A stretch of DNA of 64,000 nt. Source: Diplonema japonicum. Taxonomy: Eukaryota; Euglenozoa; Diplonemea; Diplonemida; Diplonemidae. This document shows, piece by piece, positions 20,266 through 30,325 of the stretch. The position numbers and the translations under genes were made by a program. The notes under the pieces are model-generated. The model searched no databases and had not been told where the DNA came from. It saw only the letters and a list, made by a program, of their open reading frames with translations. Numbering within the stretch: position 1 is the stretch's first letter; each line of letters starts with the position of its first letter. The stretch lies in the NCBI GenBank assembly GCA_964019335.1, contig OZ025704.1, positions 450,622 through 514,621 of the forward strand, in the 5' to 3' direction.

Positions 20266-22110
20266 ATGGAAAAAAGCAAAATTGAAGATGAGATCAGGCA
20301 GAGCGAGGACGAGTCACCAGGCCCGATGCGGGGCCTGTACGAGATGATGAAGACTGGTGTCACGAGGTCGTATTTCAGGATGCTGTTGTACGCGTACTAC
20401 AGAGAGGTGGATGTGATTGGGATCGAGAATGTGCCAAGGACGGGACCCGTGATCTTCTGTGGGAACCATCAAAACCAGTTCGTTGACGGAGTGATGCTGT
20501 ACGCGCACTGCCCTAGAATACCGTCCTTTATCATCGCTGCTAAGTCGATGGGCAGGCAGGTGGTAGGGGACTTTGCACGCTTCATGAATTGCATCCCTGT
20601 GCGCCGCCCACAAGACGAGGCAGTTGCCGGACCCGGTGTCATCACCTCCGTCACCGAAACCCACATCACAGGGATGCACACCAAGTTCACCTCCATCCCT
20701 GGGGGTTCCCTCATCTCTATATCTCTCGGTGGCGCTTCTACCCTAATAGTGAAGTTGATGAATATAACTTCTGACACAGCAGCTGAGATCAAAGAGATCT
20801 CGACTGACAGCCTCCCCGAGGCACCAGAGGGCAGGGCTTACAAGATATTCCCTAAGATCGACCAAAAGGAGATGTGGCAGTCTGTGTACGCGAGGCTCGG
20901 ACAAGGGGGTTGCATCGGGATCTTCCCCGAAGGCGGGTCGCATGACCAGACATCGATGATAGGGATGAAGGACGGCATCGCGAGGATCGCGTTGGGGAGC
21001 ATCGAGCATGGGAACCAGCCACCCGTCATCATCCCTGTGGGGCTGACTTACTACTACGGGCATAGATTCAGATCAAGGGCCCATATTGAGTTTGGGAAGC
21101 CCTTGTATATCACTGATGACATGTACAAAGGGTACCAGGAAGACAAGGCCGCTGGCGTTGTGTCTTTAATGCAAGAGCTGCAGGCAGCTATGGCGGAGGT
21201 CACGATCCAGTGTCCTGACTGGAGAACCTTGAAGCAGGTGCACCACGTGAGAAGGCTGTACCAGCCTGGAAGGATCAAACTCGACGTGGCGGAATACCTG
21301 AGAACCACTAGACGGTTTGCCCAGGGGTTGCGACTTGTAGAAGACCTTCCAGCGGCCAAGGCATTGCTCGAGAAACTTGAGCTGTACCAAGAGAATTTGA
21401 AGGCATACCTGCTGACTGACCACCAAGTGCAGAGCCTTGACACCCTGCAGAGCCACACCAGTTACAAGCTCGTGGCGCACCGTATGTTCATGACTGCCTT
21501 TTGGTTCCTGCTGTGCATCACAGGCGTGGTCATCAACCTGCCTGTGGGTGTCATTGCGAGAGTGTACAGCGACGTGAAAAGCATGGAGGCGGTGAAGAAC
21601 AGTACCGTGAAGGTGCTTGGAAATGACGTAAAGGCCTCGTACAAGGTGCTGTGCGCTATGATGCTAGCACCTTTCTACATCATGATGTACGTTGTTCTGG
21701 CGTGGTGGTACTACAGTTTCGGACTTGCTGTGGTGATCCTCATAGTGTACCCCTTGTGGTCGTACTGGTCAGTCGTGTGGGCGAACAATTGCATGTGCGC
21801 TGCTAGGGCGACGTTCCCGTTGCTGCTGTCGCTGCACTCGGAGAATTACATGTCAAGGTTCAACGAGCTGCACAACTTCAGAAAGGAGCTGGTGGCCGAT
21901 GTGCGGCAGCTGGTTGACGTTCATGTGCGTGGGAAGCACGACCTATGGAGCAGCAGGTCTGAAGAGCTGTACCAAAGGATCGAAGCATTGGACTCTATTC
22001 CACCTACCGAAGAGACGCAGAACATGCCCTTCACGGTGGAACACACCTCCCGCCTGGAAAAACGCGCAGTCAGCAACACATCCTTCTCGTCCTCAGCAAA
22101 GTCCGAGTGA
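20266..22110 (+). CDS. Glycerol-3-phosphate/dihydroxyacetone-phosphate acyltransferase, Gpt2/Sct1 type
   Basis: This is a single-exon protein of 614 aa. The start is taken at 20266 (MEKSKIEDE) because it follows a Y-tract with ACCAG/CACAG; an upstream in-frame extension is less likely. The acyltransferase block I HQNQFVDG (about residue 68) matches the HANQFVDP signature of fungal Gpt2/Sct1. FPEGGSHD (about 220-227) is the block III phosphate-binding motif. Three hydrophobic segments near 407-430 and 463-508 anchor it in membrane, as in the yeast enzymes. It should make lysophosphatidic acid or acyl-DHAP at the ER, the first step of glycerolipid synthesis. An insertion of about 50 residues lies between the two motifs. 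Confidence 0.88.
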   Translation: MEKSKIEDEIRQSEDESPGPMRGLYEMMKTGVTRSYFRMLLYAYYREVDVIGIENVPRTGPVIFCGNHQNQFVDGVMLYAHCPRIPSFIIAAKSMGRQVVGDFARFMNCIPVRRPQDEAVAGPGVITSVTETHITGMHTKFTSIPGGSLISISLGGASTLIVKLMNITSDTAAEIKEISTDSLPEAPEGRAYKIFPKIDQKEMWQSVYARLGQGGCIGIFPEGGSHDQTSMIGMKDGIARIALGSIEHGNQPPVIIPVGLTYYYGHRFRSRAHIEFGKPLYITDDMYKGYQEDKAAGVVSLMQELQAAMAEVTIQCPDWRTLKQVHHVRRLYQPGRIKLDVAEYLRTTRRFAQGLRLVEDLPAAKALLEKLELYQENLKAYLLTDHQVQSLDTLQSHTSYKLVAHRMFMTAFWFLLCITGVVINLPVGVIARVYSDVKSMEAVKNSTVKVLGNDVKASYKVLCAMMLAPFYIMMYVVLAWWYYSFGLAVVILIVYPLWSYWSVVWANNCMCAARATFPLLLSLHSENYMSRFNELHNFRKELVADVRQLVDVHVRGKHDLWSSRSEELYQRIEALDSIPPTEETQNMPFTVEHTSRLEKRAVSNTSFSSSAKSE

Positions 22111-23858
22111 CATCCGTCGCTCTTAAAATAGCAAAAAAGAATAATCAAAAAAGAAATGTCTAGTGCAGCGTGTGTCTGTTTGTTCCCTCTCTTTTCCCCT
22201 TTTTTTTGTCGCATTTTGCGCCATTTCCCCTCTCCTTACATTTTTTGCTCCCTTAGGTGCTTACCCTCATTTTCTCCCGCAACGCGGCCCCCTCGCCTTT
22301 CCCTAGAGGGGAGCTTGTTTGCACTGCTCCTGTGACTCGGATGGCATGACCATAGTTATGCTTCTATTTGGGTTTTATTCTTCTTTTTTTTCCCCCCCCT
22401 TCGGATCTCTAATCTGACTGGGTATTTCTCCTCAAAAAAGGAACGAAAAAGAATCGAAGGGGTCCTTTTGTTTTTCTTTTGTTAGGTTTTAAAAAGACAA
22501 AGATGACGGCCCCACGGGTGGGGGGGGGGGGGGGGGGGGGGTCTAGCGGGAGCCCTTTGCGCAATTTATCTTTTTCTTCCATTTTTCTGATCATCTTTAT
22601 ACACATAGGCAACACGCCCCGTTTTGAGATTCCGTCAAGACTGGCGCATCGGGGCTGATGTATGAAATGGTTTCAGGTTTAATACAGGTGATGGTTGGCA
22701 TGAAGCAGGTGCCTACCATAAACAATGGTGGGCCGCTATTGGGATAGCCAATTTTGTTTTCTTCAATTTTCTTTTTTTTGTGGGGCATTTCATTTTTGAA
22801 TGCAGCTAATTTCTTTTAACCTGATGCACCCGGCTGCCCTTATTCCCGGAAGTAAGGAATGAGTGTCACTGCCTTTACATCCTTTGAGAACAAAAGGTTT
22901 AAAATTAGTGCCAATATTACATCCAACAGTTCTTCTTCTTCTTTTTTTCTTGCCTCTTCGGGTGCATCAAGAAGAAGAAACAGAAAAGCCGAAGAACCCC
23001 CCTCCCCTCCCTCGCTCTTTCGTTTTCTACTCCGGAAGATTCTTAATTCGGAAGTAACACAGAACAAAGAAAAAGAAATAAAGAAAAAGAAAAACGACAA
23101 ACGAGATGGGGGGGGGGGGTAAAAGAATAGAAGCTTGTCATCCTTTGTTGTGCTGAGCGAAAGATTTATTTTTTCCACTTTGTTGGCTTTTTTCTTTCTT
23201 TTTTTTTTCACACTGGTCTTTTTCTACCTCTCAGAAAACCAATAAACGACGAATTCTCTTTATTTATTTTATTTTTTTTTTTTTTTTTGCTTTTGTCAGG
23301 TTATTGGCGGGTTGGCAATTTCTCCGGTTCAGCCGGATGGATGTCAATGAAAGGGATTTTTCTTCTTTTTTTTTTCTATAAAAAAAACCACCAAACCCAT
23401 TTACAAGAGGGGAAAAAGAAAAAAGATGAACCTCTTTTTATCTTCACTGTTGACGGAATGGAATAGCACTTGTCGGGTCACTATCATGCGATGCGTGCCC
23501 CAGATCAAGAACTTACAACATCAGGACCCAGGTATTTGCTACATGAGTGTCGACAGACGACCTGATTCATGACTGGGTACCTTATCGACTTGTACCGAGC
23601 AAAAGAGAATTTTTTAATTTTTCGAATTCTCCTTCCGACTTTCGTATTTTACTTCAGATTTGTAGTCAGGGTGTAACAGCGGGGGGTGGGGGTGGGGGAT
23701 GTGAGAAGCTCATGACTTCTATTAATAAGAAAGCCTGGTATATTTTTTTTTTTATATTATTATTCTTCCTATTCTTTTAATTTCTTCCGCTTTTCTTCCC
23801 CCCCTTGACCCTCCCAATGTACAACTAGCATCTCAGGCGGAGGGGGTGGGTGTGGTGC
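22111..23858. other. 1.75-kb intergenic gap with homopolymers and two complex islands
   Basis: No gene is supported. It contains G22 (22520-22541) and many T runs. Two stretches of normal complexity stand out: 22600-22745 and 23430-23600. Neither has a convincing ORF, tRNA or snRNA motif. It ends in a C/T-rich tract and ATCTCAG (to 23835) before the next gene. Confidence 0.6.
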
Positions 23859-24269
23859 ATGTGCAGCTTTGCGAATGTTCAGAAATTCAAGTTTGACTCG
23901 AAAGACAGGATACCCTTAAGGCTAGGGGAGAGCATCACTCAGGGGAAGGAGGGGGTGCTGCTGACCCTCAATGGTCTGGAGAATGGTATCGAGATGCAGG
24001 AGGCGAAGAATGAAGGCGAAGATGTAAAGTTAAAAGCGATGAACTCGCAGGACGTGCACCCACGGGAGTTATCGGGCAAACGAAGAAAGATCGAGTCAGA
24101 CGAGGGGACGACACGGTGCATCATAGTGTATGACGCAGAAAAGGTATGCTTTCTTTCTGGGAAAGTTGAATGTTCACCTCAGCATGAGTTCACACTTGAA
24201 GCATTATCGACGCATGCTGATCTCACGCAAGAAGAAGGCGAGGGCAGTAAGCGCAAATGTGACGACTAG
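23859..24269 (+). CDS. EAF-like (ELL-associated factor) transcription elongation protein
   Basis: Exons are 23859-24143 and 24183-24269, separated by a 39-nt phase 0 intron (GTATGC...CTCAG); the product is 123 aa. After splicing, CIIVYDAEK runs into HEFTLEALSTHADL, which matches the end of the EAF N-terminal domain (CxLI-x-D-x-x-TGE-x-x-LE-x-LSS). The N-terminal VQKFKFDSKDRIPLRLGE corresponds to the start of that domain. EAF proteins bind ELL and stimulate RNA polymerase II elongation in the nucleus. This copy is essentially the domain alone plus a short Lys/Glu tail, without the acidic activation region of animal EAF1/2. The start is the first in-frame ATG after CAG. Confidence 0.55.
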   Translation: MCSFANVQKFKFDSKDRIPLRLGESITQGKEGVLLTLNGLENGIEMQEAKNEGEDVKLKAMNSQDVHPRELSGKRRKIESDEGTTRCIIVYDAEKVCFLSGKVECSPQHEFTLEALSTHADLTQEEGEGSKRKCDD

Positions 24270-24344
24270 TTACTTTGCAATTTTCCTTTTTTTTAAAATA
24301 AGTTTTATAGTATCATCCCGAAACACCACCTCAAAGAAGAAACA

Positions 24345-25115
24345 ATGGGCTGCACACGATCAAAAGAATCGAGCAGAGGCGGCACGTCGCCTGCGAAGAA
24401 CATCCAAGCACCACTGCCGCACTACAAAATAGAAGATAAACTGCACGAAGATTGCCTGATCAGCCCATACACGGGGTCTCCAAAGCAAAGAGTACGCACG
24501 TTCAGGGTGCTGCTGACAGGGATACAGGAGTCTGGAAAGACACATCTTTTGTACACGTTGCTCAACCCGGCACAGGCAGTTGAGCCGGCAGAGACGGACG
24601 GATTCAGAGAGGAGACTCTATATGTGATGCGGGGCAAGGGTGAACGGTATGTAATGGGAAGCTAGGACACCCTTCGCAGGCCTCGTGTGAATTTTTGTAT
24701 TGCAGATTTAGCTGGGCGGAAAGAAGAGAGAGATAAACATTTAGAAAGTATGCTTACATCTAATGATGTTGACTCAACCCTTACAGGTGCGCTTGCAGGG
24801 AGCGCCGGCATAGTTTTTACTGTTGACAGCACGTCGACAGAGGAGGAGCTTGAGCAGTCGCGAATGTGGATACAGGAGGTGTTGAGCAACAAGCTATCAT
24901 TCAGGGGCAAGACACCACTCCCAGTGGTCCTGTTGTGCACGAAATCCGAGAAGCCGGCTTCATTGTCGTCTTCTGAGATTAGTGACAAGGTGCTGCTTCC
25001 AAATATAAAAGGAGGCAGGAAGCACACTGCGCAATCTTGTACAATCACAACAGAGCAAGGCCACGTACAGGCTGCCACCGGTTTGCAATGGTTGGCCATG
25101 ACCATCCAGAACTGA
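24345..25115 (+). CDS. Divergent Arf/Arl-like GTPase
   Basis: Exons are 24345-24646 and 24680-25115, with a 33-nt intron (GTATGT...CGCAG, phase 2); the product is 245 aa. It starts MGC, suitable for N-myristoylation and palmitoylation, but has a 45-residue extension before the GTPase. The P-loop is GIQESGKT (about 59-66), like GLDxAGKT of Arf. Switch II is DLAGR (about 110-114) where Arfs have DVGGQ, so the catalytic Gln is Arg. The base-specificity motif is TKSE instead of NKxD. The last helix has TGLQWLAMTI, like the Arf C-terminus. It may bind nucleotide poorly or act as a constitutive switch. Membrane-traffic genes follow. Confidence 0.65.
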
Positions 25116-25358
25116 GCCGTGTGAGCAGCGTAGCTGGGTCGATTTGCTCATCACTAACAATTACATCCCTTTCATTTCATTTACGATCATTCTTACCTAT
25201 TGCTAATTATTTTATTTTTTCTCTCTCTCTGCTATTACGCCCCCTCCCTTCATTTTTTTTTCTTTGCATGCCATACCCAGGAGTGCGCACTCCTCAAGCT
25301 AGTCTATTCAGTTATTCATTGTACTTGCAACTCATCACAGCCAAAGGAAGCAGCTCAC

Positions 25359-27373
25359 ATGGACAGCAGCACAGTATATCCGTGCAGCGTGTATGGCGCT
25401 GAGGAGCACCCTAAGTACCCTACGGAGGTGTGGCAGGCAGGCGAGTCGTCTACGTACATTGAATGTCTCTATGGGAGTCCTGAAACGAGCAATCCCCCCG
25501 CACAGCACGAAGAGGACGTTACTGCAGTTGAATATACTGAGAAGCCACAGGAGGAGCTAGCAGAAGGCAATACCACCCTGCCGCAGGTAAACACAGACAG
25601 CACTCCCATTGGTAGTGAAAGCGAAACAAGCCCTGGTCCGCATGAAGACAGGGCAGTCTCGGACAAGCATCTACGAGCACCGGCCTTTAGTGTTACACAG
25701 TCTGTTGTTAGACCAAAGAGCACGAGATTCTCACTCGCTACAAAGTATGCCTTTTTATGACGCTATCACACTTAAGGTCGGCATTTGGTCTCCATCTGGG
25801 CCCGGGTGCAGTGACGATGGCGGGCTTCGGTGAGCGCAGCATGGCAGGGAAGTCGCGGGTGAACCTGAAGCAGACACGGCTGAACACGACGAATCGCCTG
25901 GGGCGGCTCGGGAAAAGCATGAATGCAGTCAGAAGGGAGGTCGTGGAGGAGACCTTGGAAGAGAAGTGCTGGGAGAGGTCGCCGCTGTTCAGGAAGTTGG
26001 CTGGGAACTTTAGGTCATTATACCAGATTGCAAAGACGGCAGGGACACCTCACTTGTTGTGCTTGCCTCCTGATAATTGGAGGAAGGAGGAAAACATCAG
26101 CTACCAGGATGTGCAGGCGCACCTGTTGATGCCCGAAGGCAGTGGAATATGGGGCAGCCTGCAGTATCACAGCCTGAGAAATGATGGGCTCAGCGTTGAC
26201 ATCAACGAGGTGTCCGAGGACCATATTGAGCTGAGAGTGAAGAAGCGGCCGCCACCGCTGTACGAATCGTGTGCCCCTGTCACGTCAGAGCACATAATCA
26301 AGGTCTCGTCGTGGGAGGCACTTGAGGACACGTCTGTCATAGTTTTGTGGTTAGACTCTCCCTTGTTGAAGGAGAAGGCAGTGAGGAGGAAACGCACGGG
26401 CTTTGATCTTGGTGCTTCGTGTAACGGGATGTCCCTAAATCTGCACAATCTGGGAGCATCCATGCTTGACATGACCACGAGAAGCAACCTCGGGGCTAGT
26501 GGAACACCAGATCACCCGGGCACAACAACGGAGTACCAGAAATACCTTTCACAGTTCGTGAAGCAGTACCCCGAGGTCAATACGATCATCAACATGATGG
26601 ATGAGGAGATCCTCATCACCAACACCCACTACTTCTTCCCCCCGGAGGACCTAAGCCACCTCACACCCGCTAAAACCTGTTACTTGTGTGAATCGTTCAC
26701 GTCAGACGTTTTCAAGGCCATCGGGCTAGAACCTGAGTCGCCTCTGGAGGAGGTGAACACCAGCAACGTTGAAATTACAATAGGTGCGAGGGAGAGTGAC
26801 GCAGAGGAGGAGAAGAAGGAACAGATTGAGCAGAGTGTGCACACATATCTGATTGGCGGGATCCACCACAAGCTTTTCGGTAGGTGGGCGCAAATTTACA
26901 GAGAACAGGAAGAAGACTTCAAATTGTTGAGCAAAGAGCTTGTGGACTTGTCGTGGGTCGAGTGGCAGATACCTGTGGGGTTCCGTGGAGACCAGGAAAG
27001 AGCAGTTGAGATGCTGCGTGACTTGCAGACACTAAGCACGCCTTTAGAGATGGGTAAGTCTCTGGCGATTGTCACAGTTGCAATTCTCGAGGACAGCCCG
27101 TCGAACGAGGTTGCGGGTATGGACATCGCAAAGGAGGCAAGTGCAGACCTGTTGCTGCCTCTGTTGATGCGCACTATCGCGATCGCTGTTGCCGGCATCC
27201 CCGACATTGTCCCCTTCATCACCGCCCTAGCTTATGTACGTGACTTCGGGTGCCCTTCGATGGGCTTCTCGAATATTGCCTATGCATGTGCATCCTTTGA
27301 GGCAGCTGTGGAGTTCATCTCTTCTGGTGCGTGTCTTGACTTCGTCACCTCTGAAGAGATAGATATTAATTGA
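25359..27373 (+). CDS. VPS9-domain protein, Rab5-type guanine nucleotide exchange factor
   Basis: Exons are 25359-25744 and 25777-27373, joined over a 32-nt intron (GTATGC...CTTAAG, phase 2); the product is 660 aa. Without the splice the N-terminal 129 residues would look like a separate gene. The VPS9 domain occupies about 480-645: VHTYLIGGIHHKLFGRW, then TPLEMGKSLAIV, then ADLLLPLLMRTIAIA with the conserved Asp, then IVPFITALAYVRDF and an ASFEAAVEFI end. These correspond to the order in Rabex-5 and VPS9p. Such proteins load GTP on Rab5 at early endosomes. The region before the domain is unrecognised. The last intron-flanking acceptor is AAG rather than CAG. Confidence 0.75.
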
Positions 27374-27430
27374 AATTTTATTCGTGTGTCATGTCCGCTC
27401 CACAGCTGCGAAGGGGCCTGCCTTTCATCA

Positions 27431-29612
27431 ATGAAGAGCCGTGTGCCGTGTCAACGAAAGGCAATGCTCTTCACCGTGCCCCGTTATGGTTCGTTTAGTT
27501 ACCTTTTTTTTTCCCATCCACTAATACTGAGTGTTTTTATCTACCTTTATTACCCGTTCTACTTCAACAGGTATGCTTGCACTATGTAGCACTGCACACT
27601 CGCACACGGATGCACATGGTGGGACAAGGCTGGCACGTGTAGGGTTCTTCATGGATGCAACCGTTAGCCAGAAGACATCATGTATTACTGACATAGCTGG
27701 CTTCTGCAAAGAGAAGCCACGGAGAGTGATTGCATTGTTGGTGATGTCTATCAAGGGGAAAACGCAACACGGGCAACGGGCACAGCTCTCAAAGTTCATT
27801 GAGATGTTTCCCCATCTAGACAAAGCGCTTGTGGCTCAGGAAGACGCAGAGGAGTTTCTTGTAGTGCTCTTCATCCTACAGAACAGACGGTGGGGCCACA
27901 CGAGCTTCCAGTCAGCCATTAACTGCCAGGTCAGCGACCTGGCCTTTACCTGCATCTGCAAGCTGCTGCTGTCTCCTCATAGGTGGCGGTCCCTCTTCCT
28001 TGCAGCCCTCAAAAGCATCATGGCACAAGTTAACTGCAAGGATCGGTACCTCTACAGAGCGCAGGAGCCGCCGAAGCAGAAGTCGCAGGCTGCTGGTGCT
28101 GGTGAAGAATCTGAACCGTCATCTGAAGTCCCAGACGAGCATGAGGCCCACGAAGACTTCAATGACTTTGGTCTATCGGAAGCTGAGGAAGAGCTTAATT
28201 CCCTCTTGCGCGACGCGTCGAGTCCTGCACACCAAAACATGTCGCTGAACGGTGTGCCAGTAGACGACGTGGGATCGCTGTCCGAGGGAAACGTGAAGTA
28301 CGTCATGTCCCTCTTCAGCAAGGCGGACGGAGATGTACTGCCCTTGTCGTCTGTTGGTGGGTCCGAAGAGCAGACTGATCTTGTAACCGCAGAAGAGGCT
28401 CTACTCCGGTTGCATCCAGATGTTTCTCCAACGCTGATATCTGAAAGACTAGCTGGCAAGCCGTTGACGCACAGCAAGGATAGGTGCAGCGGCCCCCCAT
28501 CCAGTATACACACAGCCATTGTGCTGCTGAAGTCCCTCGACTTCGAGAGCGTAGGGTTGGTGACGCCGCAAGCTGTAGAGCTCAATGAGAACATGGTGTG
28601 TGGTGTGACCATGAACCTGCAGGAGGAGGCGAGCTATTACGATCTCTTAATTGGATGGTACCCCGAGGAGGAGGTGCTGCGTGCCTTAGAGGCTTTTAGC
28701 AATGAAGAAGAAGGGTGTCGTGCCATCAGAATAGAGCAGATGCAGGAGATGGAGAAGGAGCTGCTTGAAAAAGAACATGCCGCAGAGTTGAAAATATCCG
28801 AAGCTATGGACAAAGTGGAGAAGATTAAGGAGCTGATTCGGGCGGCAGAAGCAAGCTGTGCAGACGGAATCATAGCTCGGGAGAGACAGACAACACCTTC
28901 AGACACATCGGTGCGGGTCGAGGCCGTGGAGGCGTGCCCACAAGAGGAGTGCAACGTACCTGCAGTGCACAGCTGCGACGAGATGAACAAGAACATTGTT
29001 GTTGGTGGGCTATCCTTTTCCAAGGACTCCCTCAGCATAGCGTGCTTCTTGGAAGATGAAACAACTAGAGCCGCAGCAACCAGATTGCTGGAATGCCTCG
29101 ATGCTTCAGGCGTTAATGCTAATTTCTTCACACCCATGGCGTACATGTACCTGCCATTTCAGATCAGTGCGCGCTGCAAGGTTCACAGGGATTTCACGTG
29201 TTGCCCACCGCGGCCGAGGGGGGACCTGTCGACGGAGGTGCACTTCAAAACGAGTATCAGGATACGAAGCGAGGTGAAATACAGATTCCACTTCGAGGGA
29301 TTCAACTGGGGCATGAACCAGCCTATATCGACTGTTGTGGTAGGTGCTGCGGGGCTGCAGTGGGACCGGCTTAATGACATGGCGTACTTTGGGTGGCCAG
29401 AAGGTTGGGACAATGGAACAAGTGCGTGCTACAGCAAAGGGATTGAGGGTGTGACGCAGTATTTCTCAACTGATGGGTGCGTCACATTTGTCTTCCATGC
29501 ACGAACGTTCTTGAACGTCGGGATAGGCGCCTCCGCATGGCTGGTGACACACGACTACGGGGCTGACCACCAGCTTACAGCCACATGGCATCACACATCT
29601 GAAAGGTTGTAG
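27431..29612 (+). CDS. Large protein of unknown function with novel-looking C-terminal beta domain
   Basis: The model is exons 27431-27488 and 27571-29612 with an 82-nt intron containing CTAATAC (branch-point-like) and ending CAACAG; it gives 699 aa. Alternatively translation starts at the ATG at 27573, with CAACAG|GT as a trans-splice acceptor. Residues about 70-170 are helical, about 190-320 acidic with several DxDG-like loops (KADGD), and about 430-465 a coiled coil. The last 160 residues are aromatic- and Cys-containing beta-type sequence (PFQISARCKV...FEGFNWGMNQP...FGWPEGWDNG). I do not recognise any of these. Confidence 0.7.
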
Positions 29613-29676
29613 ATAGTTATTCCTCGTTAATTTATGCACATTAACACATATACTACACTCTAATACCGCTGCAGCA

Positions 29677-30262
29677 ATGGCAGATAAGAATGATGTGGAG
29701 GCTGAGATGACGGTGCGGCCGATGCCGCAGCCGAGGCACAAGGCCTCGGAGAGGACGGCGCCTGGTATTCAGTATGTCAGCACTGCTGTCAACACACAAA
29801 ACAGATATCGAAAGAGCGTAATGGCACGAAGGGCGCTTCGTGTGGGGGGCTTTGGAGTCCTACTGGGTTTGGCGTGGTGGAAGATACCGGGAGAACCTGA
29901 GAAGCGGCAGCTGATAAAGGACTCCATTAATGAATACATTGAGGAGAAGGTATGAAGGGGTCCTCAACAACACCATACAGCACGACATGCGAGGCATTGT
30001 GGACCTTGAGATATACGAGGAGCTGGAGACAATCGGAAAGCTGCAGCGCAGGAAGAGGTGGATGGGCCAGCCGATCCCTGTAATCAACGACGCGGCGCGT
30101 GAGTTGGGTTTCGACGTTCACAGATACCCATGGAACTATGACAGAAAACCGCCTCCCAACCCCTGGTACTCCCCGACCACCGTGTGGTACAAATTCAATC
30201 GACAATTTTACTACACCCCAGAGGAGATAGCAGAGATAGACAGACTGTATTCGGACATCTAG
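29677..30262 (+). CDS. Small single-TM protein, probably mitochondrial
   Basis: Exons are 29677-29949 and 29981-30262, joined by removing a 31-nt intron (GTATGA...TACAG, phase 0); the product is 184 aa. A hydrophobic helix at about residues 57-70 (GGFGVLLGLAWW) follows a basic stretch. The C-terminal half is Pro/Trp/Tyr-rich (WNYDRKPPPNPWYSP). Size, single helix and composition suit an inner-membrane accessory or assembly factor of the respiratory chain, but no family is recognised. The start is 64 nt after the previous stop and the stop is 63 nt before the next start, leaving little room for separate promoters. Confidence 0.75.
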
Positions 30263-30325
30263 TGTTTTAAGTTCCTTTCTGTAGTTTTTTTCGTTGCTTC
30301 CCTTTTTGAACTTCACAGAAATAAC

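Noticed and set aside
25200-25760. Separate 186-aa gene upstream of the VPS9 gene
   Set aside because: Removing a 32-nt intron (25745-25776) joins it in frame to the VPS9 protein, so it is the first exon of that gene.
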